53,468 nucleotides of DNA from Roseovarius dicentrarchi (GTDB lineage: Bacteria > Pseudomonadota > Alphaproteobacteria > Rhodobacterales > Rhodobacteraceae), in assembly GCF_003316635.1 (NCBI RefSeq), contig NZ_QNQP01000022.1, positions 1 to 53,468 of the forward strand, read 5' to 3'. Positions 37,614-47,733 of the stretch are shown piece by piece. The number at the start of each line of letters is the position of its first letter. The first letter of the stretch is position 1. Below the pieces are notes generated by a model that saw only the letters and a list, made by a program, of their open reading frames with translations, searched no databases and had not been told where the DNA came from. Made by a program: the position numbers and the translations under genes.

Positions 37614-38515
37614 GGCATATCCTTCAATGTGCGCTGCGCCGCGGCGCGCGTGGCCAGAAATGCGACACCGCCCGAAAGCAGCGGAATGGTCAGCGGCCAG
37701 ATCCAGTGCCAGCCCTGAAAGCCAAGTCCGGTCAGAAATCCGCCCCCCACTTCGGCGCGGGGTAGCAGCAGGACCGCAAGGCAGCCCAGTACCATCCCCA
37801 CCGCCGCGCCGATCAGGCTGCGCAAAGTGAACCGGCGCACGAAGGCCTGCACGATATACCCGTCACGCGCGCCGACAAGACGCAGCACACCGATCACCTG
37901 CGCGTTGGCCGACAATGCCGCATTCGCGGCCAGCGTAATCATTGCTGCAACCGTGCCCGCGATCAACAGCAGCGACATCCACCCCAAAAGGCGCAGCCGC
38001 GATGCGGCGCGCACCAGCGGCTCGCGCCAGCGGGTATGGTCGTCCAGCACCGCGCCCGGCACCTCGGCAGCAAGGCGCAGGCGCAGCCCGGCGGAATCAT
38101 ATCCGCCGCCCTCCTCGATGATTTCAATCAGCTGAGGGATCGGCAGGCTTTCGATCGGCAGGTCAGGGCCGAACCACGGCTCCAGCAGGGCGCGCTGTTC
38201 GCCTGCGTCCAGCGCGCGGGCGGTGGCGATGCCCGGCGTGGTTTGCAGCACTTTCAGCGCGGCGTCCGTCTGGGCGACCATCTGCCCCTCGGGCGCGGAA
38301 ATGCGCAAGGTCGAGCTGCGCGCCAGCGCATCCCCCCAGCGATCCGCCAGCCGCGCGGTGGCCAGCGACAGCGCCAGCGCGAACACCGCCAGAAACGCCA
38401 TTGCCCCCGCCGCAAACAGCGTCAGCCATGCGGTATAGCCGGTGGGCGGCACCACGCGGTCCGCGCCTGCGTCACCTGCCAGAAAGCCGCGTAAAATATC
38501 CATATCCAGTTTCAC
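37610..38515 (-). CDS. ftsX: Cell division protein FtsX
   Basis: 301 residues with four transmembrane helices: TM1 near 30-55 (WLTLFAAGAMAFLAVFAL), a periplasmic loop, and three C-terminal helices ending GWHWIWPLTIPLLSGGVAFL. The FtsX family permease of the FtsEX ABC complex activates periplasmic cell-wall hydrolases at the septum. The start overlaps ftsE by 4 bases. Confidence 0.88.
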   Translation of the reverse strand: MKLDMDILRGFLAGDAGADRVVPPTGYTAWLTLFAAGAMAFLAVFALALSLATARLADRWGDALARSSTLRISAPEGQMVAQTDAALKVLQTTPGIATARALDAGEQRALLEPWFGPDLPIESLPIPQLIEIIEEGGGYDSAGLRLRLAAEVPGAVLDDHTRWREPLVRAASRLRLLGWMSLLLIAGTVAAMITLAANAALSANAQVIGVLRLVGARDGYIVQAFVRRFTLRSLIGAAVGMVLGCLAVLLLPRAEVGGGFLTGLGFQGWHWIWPLTIPLLSGGVAFLATRAAAQRTLKDMP

Positions 38516-39189
38516 AGATCCGCCCCCGCCAGTTGCAACCGCCGGTTGGAGATGCGCAAAACCCGCGCCTGCACCTGGGATTTCGCGGCCCGGATCAGGG
38601 CCAGATCATGCGTGGCGATCATGATGGTCTTGCCCATGCGGTTCAGTTCGACCAGCAGGCGCATCAGGCGCTGGGACATCTCCCAATCGACGTTTCCCGT
38701 CGGCTCGTCCGCAAGAATGACATCGGGCGACATGATCAGCGCGCGCGCCAGTGCGGCGCGCTGCCGCTCTCCGCCCGACAATTCGGGCGGCAGGGCGCCC
38801 GCGCGCTGGGTCAGTCCGACCCAGCCCATCAATTCGCGCAGGTTTGCATCCTCGGCCAGCATATCGCGGTTGGACACAAGCAAAGGCAGGGCGATGTTTT
38901 CGGCCACTGTCAGATGGTTCAGGAACTGGCAATCCTGATGCACCACGCCGATCCGGCGCCGCGCCAGCGCGATGTCATCTCGCGTCAGATCGCGCACATC
39001 GGCATCGAACAGGCGCACCTGACCTGCGGTAGGTATCAGCGCGCCGTAGAACAGTTTCAGCAGTGTGGTTTTGCCCGCACCCGACGGTCCGGTCAGAAAA
39101 TGAAACGACCCCGGCGACAGCCGCAGCGTAATATCGCTCAGCAGCTCGCCCCCGCCATAGGAATAGGCCACATTTTCCAGATCTATCAC
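38512..39189 (-). CDS. ftsE: Cell division ATP-binding protein FtsE
   Basis: 225 residues of an ABC ATPase. Walker A GPSGAGKTT at 34-42, signature LSGGERQRAALARALI, Walker B VILADEPTGNVD and the H-loop in MIATHDLALI are all present. It pairs with FtsX. First gene of ftsE-ftsX-plsC, divergent from the zinc-ribbon gene across 162 bp. Confidence 0.92.
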   Translation of the reverse strand: MIDLENVAYSYGGGELLSDITLRLSPGSFHFLTGPSGAGKTTLLKLFYGALIPTAGQVRLFDADVRDLTRDDIALARRRIGVVHQDCQFLNHLTVAENIALPLLVSNRDMLAEDANLRELMGWVGLTQRAGALPPELSGGERQRAALARALIMSPDVILADEPTGNVDWEMSQRLMRLLVELNRMGKTIMIATHDLALIRAAKSQVQARVLRISNRRLQLAGADL

Positions 39190-39351
39190 CGGCCGCCCCT
39201 TATGCCTATCCGATCCCTAAATGCCCCACTGTCTGCTGCGTTGCAATCGGGGGGCGCAAATCCTTTGCTCTTTTCCGCCGGTCCGTTAAACCCTAGGATA
39301 TCCGCAACAGGGACGAGCCCCGCCGCGAGGGGACAGTGAACAGGTGCGACT

Positions 39352-40350
39352 ATGAGGCTGACTTGCCCGAATTGCGGGGCGCAATATGAGGTTCCGGCAG
39401 ATGTGATCCCCGATGCGGGGCGCGATGTCCAATGCTCAAATTGCGGCGATACCTGGTTTCAAGCGCATCCCGACCGCTCCGTTCCCGCCGAGGCCAGCCC
39501 CACCGCGCCAGACGACTGGCAAGAGCCGGAGCCAGACCCTGCGCCGCCCACGGCGGCCCCTGCTCCCGATCCAGAGCCGGAGCCGGAGCCGGAGCCGGAA
39601 GAGCTTGGGGAGCCGGACACATCCGCCAAGCCGGAAACACCGGCACGCCCCATCCGGCGCGAGATCGATCCGGCTGTCGCCAGTGTGCTGCGCGAAGAAG
39701 CGGAGCGGGAAAAGCGCGCCCGCGCTGCGGCCCAAGCCGGCGGGCTGGAAATGCAGACCGATCTGGGCCTGCCGGAAACCCAAACCCGCGACCGGCGCAG
39801 TGGCAAGGAAGGCCCGCGCTCAGAGGGCTTGCATTCAGACCGCGCGCGCACAGACGACTTGCACGCAGATCACGCCCGCGCGGACGAGGCAAACGCGCCA
39901 CGGGCGCGCAAGCAGCCGTCCTTCGACGACTATCAGACCGACCCGCAGGATGCGGATGACAGCCCCGCAGATGATCGGAACATCGACCCGATCTCACGCC
40001 GCAGCCTGTTTCCCGATATCGAAGAGATCAACTCGTCCCTCGCCCCCGGCGGCAAGGCCGGGCGCACTGATCCCGACGATGACAGCTACCGCGCGGCGCA
40101 GCCTGCCCGCCGAAGCGGGTTTCGCAGCGGGTTCCTGCTGGCAATCGCTGTCGCCGTCGCTGCGCTGCTGATCTATATGTTTGCGCCGCAACTGGCAGAC
40201 ATGGTGCCGGCGCTGCGTGATGTGCTGGCGGATTACGTGGTCTGGGTCGATGGCCTGCGCCAGTGGCTGGATGGCCAGATTGCCGGCCTGATGGCCTGGC
40301 TCGACGGCATGGCCTCTACCGCGCCCGCCGAGGGCGCGGCAGCGGAGTGA
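39352..40350 (+). CDS. Zinc-ribbon (MJ0042-type) single-pass membrane protein
   Basis: 332 residues. The N-terminal zinc ribbon MRLTCPNCGAQYEVPADV with a second CSNCGDTWF is the MJ0042 type. A long acidic, low-complexity middle follows (including a PEPEPEPEPEE run near 81-91 and RA-rich tracts), then one transmembrane helix near 260 (FLLAIAVAVAALLIYMF) and a short periplasmic tail. It is divergent from ftsE. In this family such proteins are conserved but of unknown role; a regulatory or structural membrane adaptor is possible. Confidence 0.75.
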   Translation: MRLTCPNCGAQYEVPADVIPDAGRDVQCSNCGDTWFQAHPDRSVPAEASPTAPDDWQEPEPDPAPPTAAPAPDPEPEPEPEPEELGEPDTSAKPETPARPIRREIDPAVASVLREEAEREKRARAAAQAGGLEMQTDLGLPETQTRDRRSGKEGPRSEGLHSDRARTDDLHADHARADEANAPRARKQPSFDDYQTDPQDADDSPADDRNIDPISRRSLFPDIEEINSSLAPGGKAGRTDPDDDSYRAAQPARRSGFRSGFLLAIAVAVAALLIYMFAPQLADMVPALRDVLADYVVWVDGLRQWLDGQIAGLMAWLDGMASTAPAEGAAAE

Positions 40351-40388
40351 CCCAGCCAAGGCCCAGCGGCAGCGCCCACAGCCCGGCG

Positions 40389-41294
40389 ATGACGCCCGTG
40401 GTTCTGACACTGTTTTCGGCCATCCTCTGGGGCCTGTGGTGGATGCCAATCCGCTGGATCGAGGGTATGGGCCTGAGCGGTGCGCAGTCCAGCATTATCT
40501 GCAACGCGGGCGCCGCGCTGGCCATTGCCGCATATATCGCGATTGCCCGCGTGCGCCCGCGTGTCACCCTGCGCACCGTGATTGGCGCGGCCCTGATCGG
40601 CGCGGCATTTGCATCCTATTCGGTCGCTCTGACGCTGTCGGATGTGGTGCGCGTCATCTTGCTGTTCTACCTTGCCCCCGCTTGGGGCAAGATCATCGAA
40701 TGGGCGTTTCTGGGCCACCGGTGGCGGGCGGTGTCCACCGTGACGCTGGCATTGTCCCTGCTGGGGGCGTGGCTGGTTCTGGGCGGCGATATGTCGCTGT
40801 CCAGCATCAATGCAGGCGACGCGCTGGCGCTGTTTTCAGGTCTCTCGTGGGCTGTTGGTGCGGCGCTGGTTTTCTCGGACGGGCGCGCGACCGCGTCGGC
40901 GCTGACGCTGGCAACGGCATTCTGGGCGATGCTGCTGTCGCTCGCCTTTGCATGGCTCACCGGTGAGGCGATGCCGACGGTCGCAAGCCTGCCCGCGATG
41001 GCGGCGTCACTGGCGCTCGGGGCCGTTTACCTGCTGCCGATCATTGCCATATCGCTCTGGGGTGCGCAGCGGTTGTCGCCGGCCTTGCTGAGCTTTCTGT
41101 TCACGCTTGAAATCGTGTCTGGCGTGGTGTCCGGCGTGCTCCTGCTGGACGAGCCGTTCGGCCTGTGGCGCCTGTCGGGCGGTATCCTGATCGTCGGCGC
41201 CGCCCTGATCGAGGCGTTCGCGGCGCTGCGCAAACCCACGATTGCGCCGCCCGTCGCACCGCCCATGGCGATCCCGTCAGAACCGGTCCAATAG
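40389..41294 (+). CDS. EamA/DMT-family transporter
   Basis: 301 residues with ten hydrophobic helices in two EamA repeats (LFSAILWGLWWMPIRWIEGMG at the start). The second half carries the typical SFLFTLEIVSGVVSGVLLLDEP end. The start at 40389 is the first ATG; a GTG at 40347 that overlaps the stop of the zinc-ribbon gene is also in frame and would add 14 residues. The 3' end overlaps the convergent DUF4175 gene by 18 bases. Substrate unknown. Confidence 0.82.
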   Translation: MTPVVLTLFSAILWGLWWMPIRWIEGMGLSGAQSSIICNAGAALAIAAYIAIARVRPRVTLRTVIGAALIGAAFASYSVALTLSDVVRVILLFYLAPAWGKIIEWAFLGHRWRAVSTVTLALSLLGAWLVLGGDMSLSSINAGDALALFSGLSWAVGAALVFSDGRATASALTLATAFWAMLLSLAFAWLTGEAMPTVASLPAMAASLALGAVYLLPIIAISLWGAQRLSPALLSFLFTLEIVSGVVSGVLLLDEPFGLWRLSGGILIVGAALIEAFAALRKPTIAPPVAPPMAIPSEPVQ

Positions 41295-43838
41295 GCGGCG
41301 CAGGTAGTCACGCTCGACCTCCGGGCGCGCACCCTCGCCCGAGCGGCGGCGCAATTCATCCAGCAATTCGCGCGCCCGGCGATAAACATCCTCGCCCTGT
41401 AGCAGATCGCCTTCGGTCCCCACACTGTTACCGTCGCCCGTGCGGCGCCCCAGGGGATCGGGTTGCTGCCCGCCGGGCGTATTGCCGGCCTGTCCCTGTC
41501 CGCCCTGCTGGCGGCCCTCCTGCTCGGCCATCGCGCGGCCCAGATCGCGCATCCCGTCGCGCAGCGCATCCATCGCGTCGGCTTGCCGGTCCAGCGCGGC
41601 TGCCATGTCGCCATCGCGCAGCGCCTGTTCGGCGCCGCCCATCGCCTCGCCTGCACGGTCCAGCGCCTCGCGCGCGCTGTCTGCGGCCGCGCCGCTGCCG
41701 GGCAATGTGCCGCGCTGGCGCTCCAGCTCGTCGCGCAGCGCCTGCTGGCGGTCGGCCAGTGATCCCGGCGCGGTTCCGTCGCCCGGCTGGTCGCCGTTGC
41801 GGCCCTGCCCCGCGCCCTCCTCGTCCTCCTCACCGGGGGCGCGGCCACCCTCGGCACCGGGATTGTTGCCAGCGCCGGCGCCGGGGTTGAACTGCTCCTG
41901 CAAGTCACGAAACGCCTGATCCGACAGCCCCTGCTGCTGGCGCAGGGTATCGGCCAGCCCTTCCATCGCCTGCCCGCCGGGGCTGCCTTCGCCCTCGCCG
42001 CCTTGTCCTTCGGTGATGCGCAGGTTTTCCATCATTTCCTGAAACTGGCGCATCGCCTCTTCGGCTTCGGCCATGCGGCCCTGACGCATCAGATCCTCGA
42101 TCCGGTCCATCATGTCCTGCAAATCCTGCTGGCGCAGCGTGGTCATGTCCTGATCGCCTGCATCCGGCTGATCGGCGCCGCGCTCACGCTGGGCCTGCCG
42201 GGTTTTCTGGCGCAGGTAATCATCTGTTGCATCGCGCAGCTCTTGCATGAGGCGCGCGATTTCCTCCTCGCTGGCGCCATTGCGCATCGCCTCGCTCAGG
42301 CGTTCCTGCGCCTCGCGCATCCGCTCCAGCGCGTCGCCGATGTCACCATCCTCCAGCGCCACGGCCAGATCCCACAGCGCCTGTGCCAGCGCGTCACGTG
42401 CCTCGGCGGGGATGCTGCCATCTGTCGTCGCCGCCTCAAGTCTCCGCAGGATCGTGCGCAGCTTCAGATAATCGGCCTTATCACGAAACAGCGTGTCGCC
42501 CGGCTGGTAGGTGATCGCCCGCAGCACCTGCGCCACGCGGGGCGCGTTTGCCGCGTTCCACAGCAGGTCGCGCCGCTGCTCGATCACGGCAGCCGCCATC
42601 GGATCGAAAAAGCGCCGCGCCGGCAGGGCCATCGCCAAGGGCGCGCTGGTCCCGGTCTGATCGGCCGCATCACGCACCTCAAGCGTCACTGTCACAGGCA
42701 GATGCGCCCAAGCATGCTGCGACAGGTTATCAACCAGAACTTCGCTGAAATCTGTGCGGCTCCCGGTGATCGGCATCGGCAGATCCAGCACGATGGGATC
42801 GCGCGGCTCTGGTTCCGGGGCCAGCCCATACCGGCGATCCACATCCTCCAGTGCCAGCCGGAAGGTGGCGGTGCCGCCCGTCACGCCATAATCATCCTGC
42901 GCGGTGAATGGCTGGCTCATCTGCCCGTCAAAGGTGGTCTTGGCGCCCTCTTCGGTCAGCGCGGCGGTGGGCGCGGTATCGGGTATTACCGCAACGTTCC
43001 ATTCGCGCCCGCCCGCGCCGTCAATCTCAAGCGTGCCGTTCTGCACCACGTCAAAGCTGTGCTCGGTATCGGTCGCAGCGCCAATTCCTTCGGTCCGGGC
43101 CGATACCGTCTCGGCCAATGCCAACGCGCCGACCTCGCCATAAAATCGCAGGGTCACGCGGCTGCCCATCGGTATTTTCAGGGTTTTGCCCTGCTGATCG
43201 GCCAGATAAAGACTGGGCAGACCGGTATAGGCCGGCGGCTCGATCCAGCCCTCCCAGGTGGGTCCGCCAACCGGCGCGGCGCCGCCCTGCGCCATTTGCA
43301 CCGCAGACGTCATGCGCCAAACGGACCCGAACATCAGCGCCACGATCAGCCCCAGCAACGCGATATAGCGCAGCCCGAAGGGATCCAGCCGCGATATGCG
43401 CAGATCGGGACGCGGCGCGCGGGCGGCGCTGGCCGCCTGCTCCATCCGGCGGCGATGCGCCTGCCACAAGGCTTCGGATGCGGCGTCCCCGCGCCCGATC
43501 GCCTGCGCATCGCCCAGCGCCTGCAAGGGCCGACCCGGCAGCGCCGCATCCAGCCGCGCCAATGCCTCGCCCCGGCCAGGCCAGCGGAACCGTGCCAATC
43601 CGACCACCAGCAGCGCGGCGGCGCCCAGCGCGGCGGCCATCAAAAGGCCGGTCGCAATTTCGAACCGAATGCTGTCGTGCAGCCCCAGCATCAGCGCCGC
43701 CGCCACAGCCGCCAGCAACGTCCACAGGGGCCAGAATGCGCGCACCAGCCGTTCGGCCAACAGCCCCGCCCATGTCAGGGACAGCGGCAGCCGCAGCCGC
43801 GCCATCACCGGGCCTGTCAGGTTCGAACGCTGGGCCAT
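41277..43838 (-). CDS. DUF4175 / TIGR02302 membrane protein
   Basis: 853 residues. Two or three N-terminal hydrophobic helices (LWTLLAAVAAALMLG and following, plus ALLGLIVALMFGSVW near 150) are followed by a large periplasmic region. The C-terminal third is very rich in Gln, Glu, Arg and Met, with many short coiled-coil repeats (DDYLRQKTRQAQRERG and QFQEMMENLRITEGQGGEGE) and Gly/Pro linkers. This is the TIGR02302 family of Alphaproteobacteria. Function unknown. It follows lysA on the minus strand. Confidence 0.83.
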   Translation of the reverse strand: MAQRSNLTGPVMARLRLPLSLTWAGLLAERLVRAFWPLWTLLAAVAAALMLGLHDSIRFEIATGLLMAAALGAAALLVVGLARFRWPGRGEALARLDAALPGRPLQALGDAQAIGRGDAASEALWQAHRRRMEQAASAARAPRPDLRISRLDPFGLRYIALLGLIVALMFGSVWRMTSAVQMAQGGAAPVGGPTWEGWIEPPAYTGLPSLYLADQQGKTLKIPMGSRVTLRFYGEVGALALAETVSARTEGIGAATDTEHSFDVVQNGTLEIDGAGGREWNVAVIPDTAPTAALTEEGAKTTFDGQMSQPFTAQDDYGVTGGTATFRLALEDVDRRYGLAPEPEPRDPIVLDLPMPITGSRTDFSEVLVDNLSQHAWAHLPVTVTLEVRDAADQTGTSAPLAMALPARRFFDPMAAAVIEQRRDLLWNAANAPRVAQVLRAITYQPGDTLFRDKADYLKLRTILRRLEAATTDGSIPAEARDALAQALWDLAVALEDGDIGDALERMREAQERLSEAMRNGASEEEIARLMQELRDATDDYLRQKTRQAQRERGADQPDAGDQDMTTLRQQDLQDMMDRIEDLMRQGRMAEAEEAMRQFQEMMENLRITEGQGGEGEGSPGGQAMEGLADTLRQQQGLSDQAFRDLQEQFNPGAGAGNNPGAEGGRAPGEEDEEGAGQGRNGDQPGDGTAPGSLADRQQALRDELERQRGTLPGSGAAADSAREALDRAGEAMGGAEQALRDGDMAAALDRQADAMDALRDGMRDLGRAMAEQEGRQQGGQGQAGNTPGGQQPDPLGRRTGDGNSVGTEGDLLQGEDVYRRARELLDELRRRSGEGARPEVERDYLRRLLDRF

Positions 43839-43869
43839 GCACCTCTCCGGAAACCGGCCCCGCCGCGCG

Positions 43870-45135
43870 CTAGAGCCATGCTGGGATGGTATCGCGATTT
43901 ATGATTTCGTCAAAGGTCGGCCTTGCCCGGATCACGGCAAACTCCTGCCCATTGACCAGAACCTCGGGGATCAGCGGGCGGGTGTTATACTCGCTCGCCA
44001 TCACCGCGCCATAGGCGCCGGCACTGCGAAACGCGACCAGGTCACCGGCGTTCAACTCCGGCATCATGCGCTGGCGTGCAAAGGTATCGCCGCTTTCGCA
44101 AACCGGGCCGACGATGTCATAGGGGCGCTGCTCCGCGCCCGGCACCGGCTCGACCACTGGGATGATATCGTGCCAAGCGTCATACATGGCAGGGCGGATC
44201 AGATCGTTCATCGCCCCGTCAAGGATCAGAAAATCGCGCCCCTCGCCGGATTTGACATAGATGACCTCGCTCACCATCAGCCCGGCATTGCCGGCAATCA
44301 GGCGCCCCGGCTCAATCTCGATCTCGCAGCCCAGATGGCTCAGCGTTTCCTTGATCATCGCGCCATATTGGCTGGGAAGTGGCGGTGCCTCGTTGCCGCG
44401 CGTGTACGGAATACCCAGACCGCCGCCCAGATCCAGCCGCCGGATATCATGGCCGTCCGCGCGCAGGATTTCGGTCAGCTCGGCAACCTTTTGATAAGCC
44501 AGCCGGAACGGCTCCAGATCGGTCAACTGGCTGCCGATATGCACATCGATGCCAATCACCTCCAGCCCCGGCAGGCGCGCGGCATGGGCGTAAACCTCGC
44601 GCGCGCGGGAAATCGGAATGCCGAACTTGTTCTCGGATTTTCCCGTGGCGATCTTGGCATGCGTCTTGGCGTCCACGTCGGGATTGACCCGCACCGTAAT
44701 CGGTGCGCGCACCCCCAGATCGACAGCCACGGCGCTCAGCACCTCCATCTCAGGCTCGCTCTCGACATTGAATTGCCGGATGCCGCCCTCCAGCGCCAGC
44801 CGCATTTCATCGCGGGTCTTGCCCACACCGGAAAACACGATCTTGTCGCCCGGCACGCCGGCGGCCTTGGCGCGCAGATATTCGCCGCCCGACACCACAT
44901 CCATCCCGGCCCCGAGCCGCGCCAACGTCTTGAGAATGGCAATGTTGCTGGCCGCCTTCATGGCATAGCAGACCAGATGATCCATCCCAGCCAGCGCATC
45001 GTTGAACAGATGGTAATGCCGTTCCAGCGTGGCGGTGGAATAGACATAGAACGGCGTGCCTACAGCGGCCGCAATCTCGGCCACCGGCACATCCTCGGCG
45101 TGCAAAACGCCATTCTTGTACAGAAAATGATCCAC
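43870..45135 (-). CDS. lysA: Diaminopimelate decarboxylase
   Basis: 421 residues, fold-type III PLP enzyme that makes lysine from meso-diaminopimelate, the last step. The PLP lysine is K60 in CYAMKAASN. VHIGSQLTDLEPF, DLGGGLGIPY and EPGRLIAGNAG complete the barrel, and the C-terminal CESGDTFAR contributes the active-site Cys from the other subunit. It precedes DUF4175, 31 bases away. Confidence 0.95.
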   Translation of the reverse strand: MDHFLYKNGVLHAEDVPVAEIAAAVGTPFYVYSTATLERHYHLFNDALAGMDHLVCYAMKAASNIAILKTLARLGAGMDVVSGGEYLRAKAAGVPGDKIVFSGVGKTRDEMRLALEGGIRQFNVESEPEMEVLSAVAVDLGVRAPITVRVNPDVDAKTHAKIATGKSENKFGIPISRAREVYAHAARLPGLEVIGIDVHIGSQLTDLEPFRLAYQKVAELTEILRADGHDIRRLDLGGGLGIPYTRGNEAPPLPSQYGAMIKETLSHLGCEIEIEPGRLIAGNAGLMVSEVIYVKSGEGRDFLILDGAMNDLIRPAMYDAWHDIIPVVEPVPGAEQRPYDIVGPVCESGDTFARQRMMPELNAGDLVAFRSAGAYGAVMASEYNTRPLIPEVLVNGQEFAVIRARPTFDEIINRDTIPAWL

Positions 45136-45191
45136 GCTAAACGTCCTTACCCGACCTCAAGTTTTTTCTTGGTCAAAATACCCAAATTCCG

Positions 45192-45245
45192 CCCTCACCC
45201 CTCGCGCAGGCGCAAGTACCCTCACCCCTCGCGCAGGCGCAAGTA
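45192..45245. repeat. Perfect 27-bp tandem duplication at the 3' end of the DUF2834 gene
   Basis: Two identical 27-bp units, 45192-45218 and 45219-45245, starting CCCTCACCCCTCGCGCAGG. The right unit encodes the last residues and stop (LRLREG) of the DUF2834 gene; the left unit lies just outside it. It is a recent slip or duplication and preserves the gene's end. Confidence 0.85.
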
Positions 45246-45527
45246 AAGGTAAAGCGGCAATCCACAACTGACTCCGATGCAGAAGGTCGCCGGAATGGCG
45301 ATCAGACGCAGCCAATCCCGGCTTCGCACCACCTCGGCCAGCACCCAGACGGTCAGTGCGGCGGCGGCAATGGTCAGATCCCAGACCAGCCCGCTCGTGG
45401 CCGCATTGGCGTGCCAGGCTGTGACCATCCCGGCCAGATCAAAGCCGTTTTCAGCAAACCAACGCAGGAAATAGCTCATCGGATGGATCGTGCCCCAGAC
45501 AGCAAGCGCCAGATAAACGTATCTCAC
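45222..45527 (-). CDS. DUF2834 membrane protein
   Basis: 101 residues with three hydrophobic helices (YLALAVWGTIHPMSYFLRWF at the start, TIAAAALTVWVLAEV, and IPATFCIGVSCGLPLYLYL). The motif GTIHPMSYFLRWFAENGFD matches DUF2834. It starts with GTG at 45527, whose bases overlap the TGA of the small lipoprotein gene. Function unknown. Confidence 0.78.
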   Translation of the reverse strand: MRYVYLALAVWGTIHPMSYFLRWFAENGFDLAGMVTAWHANAATSGLVWDLTIAAAALTVWVLAEVVRSRDWLRLIAIPATFCIGVSCGLPLYLYLRLREG

Positions 45528-45703
45528 AGGGTTGCCGCCGTGTGCATGCTGGCAGTGCCGGTGATCCAGTCACCGGTGTCAGGCTTGACCGTGGCCTTTC
45601 GGCCGCCGGGGGCGCGGTCGGCTTCAACCGGTCTGACCGGCGCGCCATCGACGCCGCAGGCTCCGGTTGCGATCAGGGCGGCAAATGCCAGGGCGAACCT
45701 CAT
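45524..45703 (-). CDS. Small putative lipoprotein (59 aa) between argH and DUF2834
   Basis: 59 residues starting [18 protein letters not shown] short hydrophobic signal ends in ATGAC, a weak lipobox with the +1 Cys, and the mature part is Pro/Arg/Asp-rich. The GGAGG ribosome site lies 7 bases before the ATG at 45703. It overlaps both the argH stop (4 bases) and the DUF2834 GTG (GTGA). It is short enough to be easily missed by gene finding. Lipoprotein status is inferred from the signal only. Confidence 0.6.
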   Translation of the reverse strand: MRFALAFAALIATGACGVDGAPVRPVEADRAPGGRKATVKPDTGDWITGTASMHTAATL

Positions 45704-47091
45704 CCCAAAACCTCCTGCCAGCGCGCCACTTGCGCGCGCACATTTTCCGGCGCGGTGCCGCCATAGCTGACGCGGCTGGCGACGGAATTATGAACGCCCA
45801 GCACGTCGAACACATCCTGCGTGATCGCCCCGTGCACGCCCTGCATATCCTCCAGCGTCAGGTCCGGCAGATCGCAGCCCTGTCGCTCGGCCAATGCCAC
45901 CAGCGTGCCGGTCACATGATGCGCGTCGCGAAACGGCATGCCCAGAACCCGCACCAGCCAGTCGGCCAGATCGGTTGCGGTGGAAAATCCGGTCGCGGCG
46001 GCAGCCTCCAGAACGTCGCGGTTTGCGCTCATATCGCGCACCATGCCTTCCATCGCGGCCAGCGCCAACATCAGGTTATCGGCGGCGTCGAACACCTGTT
46101 CCTTGTCTTCCTGCATGTCCTTGGAATAGGCCAGCGGCAGCCCCTTCATCACCATCATCAGCGCCACATTGGCGCCAAAGATGCGGCCAATCTTGGCGCG
46201 GATCAGCTCGGCGGCGTCGGGGTTCTTCTTCTGCGGCATGATGCTGCTGCCGGTCGAAAACCGGTCGCTCAGCGACACAAACCGAAACTGCGCCGACGAC
46301 CAGATCACCAGCTCTTCGGCCATGCGGCTCAGATGCATGGCACAGATGCTGGCCGCGCCCAGAAACTCCAGCGCGAAATCGCGGTCACTGACCGCATCGA
46401 GCGAATTGGCGGTCGGCCGGTCAAACCCCAGAGCCTGCGCCGTCATGTCCCGGTCGATTGGGAAGGACGTGCCGGCCAGCGCGGCGGATCCCAGCGGGCA
46501 TTCGTTCATGCGCGCGCGGGCGTCGCGGATACGGGACAGGTCGCGCCCGAACATCTCGACATAGGCCATCATGTGATGGCCCCATGTCACCGGCTGCGCC
46601 ACCTGAAGATGGGTGAAACCGGGCATCACCCAATCGGCGCCCGCGTCCGCCTGTGCGACCAAAGCGCGCATGAGCGCCACCAACGCGCCCTCGATCGCGT
46701 CCAGCTGGTCACGCACCCACAGCTTGAAATCGGTCGCGACCTGATCATTGCGCGACCGGCCTGTGTGCAAACGGCCCGCCGGCGCGCCAATAACCTCTTT
46801 CAGACGCGCCTCCACGTTCATGTGGATGTCCTCAAGCGCCGCGGAAAACGCAAAGTTGCCGCCCTCGATTTCGGCCAGAACGCTGTCCAGCCCTTCCTTC
46901 ATGGCGCTGGCGTCGCTATCTGTAATGATGCCCGTTGCCGCCAGCATGGCGGCGTGGGCCTTCGATCCGGCGATGTCCTGTGCCGCCATCCGCTTGTCGT
47001 ACCCGATTGAGGCATTTATCGCCTCCATGATCGCATCGGGTCCGGCGGCGAAACGGCCGCCCCACATCTGGTTCGAAGTCTTGTCTGCCAT
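45700..47091 (-). CDS. argH: Argininosuccinate lyase
   Basis: 463 residues of the fumarase/aspartase superfamily. The signature [16 protein letters not shown] near residue 270 holds the catalytic Ser, and [12 protein letters not shown] near 100 belongs to the substrate site; [17 protein letters not shown] gives the catalytic His. It makes arginine and fumarate. The start at 47091 ([14 protein letters not shown]) fits the family. It is divergent from tlpA by 22 bases, a neighbour pair common in Rhodobacteraceae. Confidence 0.95.
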   Translation of the reverse strand: MADKTSNQMWGGRFAAGPDAIMEAINASIGYDKRMAAQDIAGSKAHAAMLAATGIITDSDASAMKEGLDSVLAEIEGGNFAFSAALEDIHMNVEARLKEVIGAPAGRLHTGRSRNDQVATDFKLWVRDQLDAIEGALVALMRALVAQADAGADWVMPGFTHLQVAQPVTWGHHMMAYVEMFGRDLSRIRDARARMNECPLGSAALAGTSFPIDRDMTAQALGFDRPTANSLDAVSDRDFALEFLGAASICAMHLSRMAEELVIWSSAQFRFVSLSDRFSTGSSIMPQKKNPDAAELIRAKIGRIFGANVALMMVMKGLPLAYSKDMQEDKEQVFDAADNLMLALAAMEGMVRDMSANRDVLEAAAATGFSTATDLADWLVRVLGMPFRDAHHVTGTLVALAERQGCDLPDLTLEDMQGVHGAITQDVFDVLGVHNSVASRVSYGGTAPENVRAQVARWQEVLG

Positions 47092-47113
47092 GCCCTGCCC
47101 CTTTGGAGGAAAT

Positions 47114-47725
47114 ATGCGCCTGTCACGTTCCACCCTGCTTTATCCCGCCCTCGCCCTCGGTGCAATCGCAGTGGGGCTGGCTGTTACCTTCAGCAGCGGC
47201 GACGGCGCGCACGCCGACACACCTGCGCGCGACTATTCCGCGCTGGCCGCCGGGCTGGACGGCGACATGAAAAAGCTCAGCTTTCACAGCGCCCCAAAGG
47301 ACGCCTCGGGCGAATCCTTCACCACCGAGGATGGCGGCACCGCCACTCTGGCCGATTATCAGGGCAAATACGTGCTGCTGAATTTCTGGGCGACATGGTG
47401 CGCACCCTGCCGCAAGGAAATGCCGATGCTGTCCGAATTGCAGACCGAATTCGGCGGCGACGATTTCGAAGTGCTGACGCTGGCCACGGGCCGCAACGCG
47501 GTGCCCGCCATCGAAGGCTTCTTCGAGGAAATCGGTGTGACAAATCTGCCCGCCCACCGCGACCCAAAGCAAAAGATCGCGCGGGAAATGGGCGTTCTGG
47601 GCCTGCCGATCACCGTCATCCTTGACCGCGACGGGCGCGAGGTGGCCCGCATGCAAGGCGACGCACATTGGAGCAGCGACAGCGCCAAGGCACTGATCGC
47701 GGGGCTCGTCGCACCGGTCGACTAA
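47114..47725 (+). CDS. tlpA: TlpA-family thiol:disulfide oxidoreductase
   Basis: 203 residues. An uncleaved or cleaved N-terminal signal/anchor ([19 protein letters not shown]) sends it to the periplasm. The thioredoxin-fold active site is WCAPC (C96, C99), with the cis-Pro segment [12 protein letters not shown] near 165-176. Such proteins reduce cytochrome or copper-site cysteines, for example in cytochrome c oxidase maturation. GGAGGA precedes the ATG. It is divergent from argH, and a hairpin follows. Confidence 0.88.
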   Translation: MRLSRSTLLYPALALGAIAVGLAVTFSSGDGAHADTPARDYSALAAGLDGDMKKLSFHSAPKDASGESFTTEDGGTATLADYQGKYVLLNFWATWCAPCRKEMPMLSELQTEFGGDDFEVLTLATGRNAVPAIEGFFEEIGVTNLPAHRDPKQKIAREMGVLGLPITVILDRDGREVARMQGDAHWSSDSAKALIAGLVAPVD

Positions 47726-47733
47726 GGCGCCAA

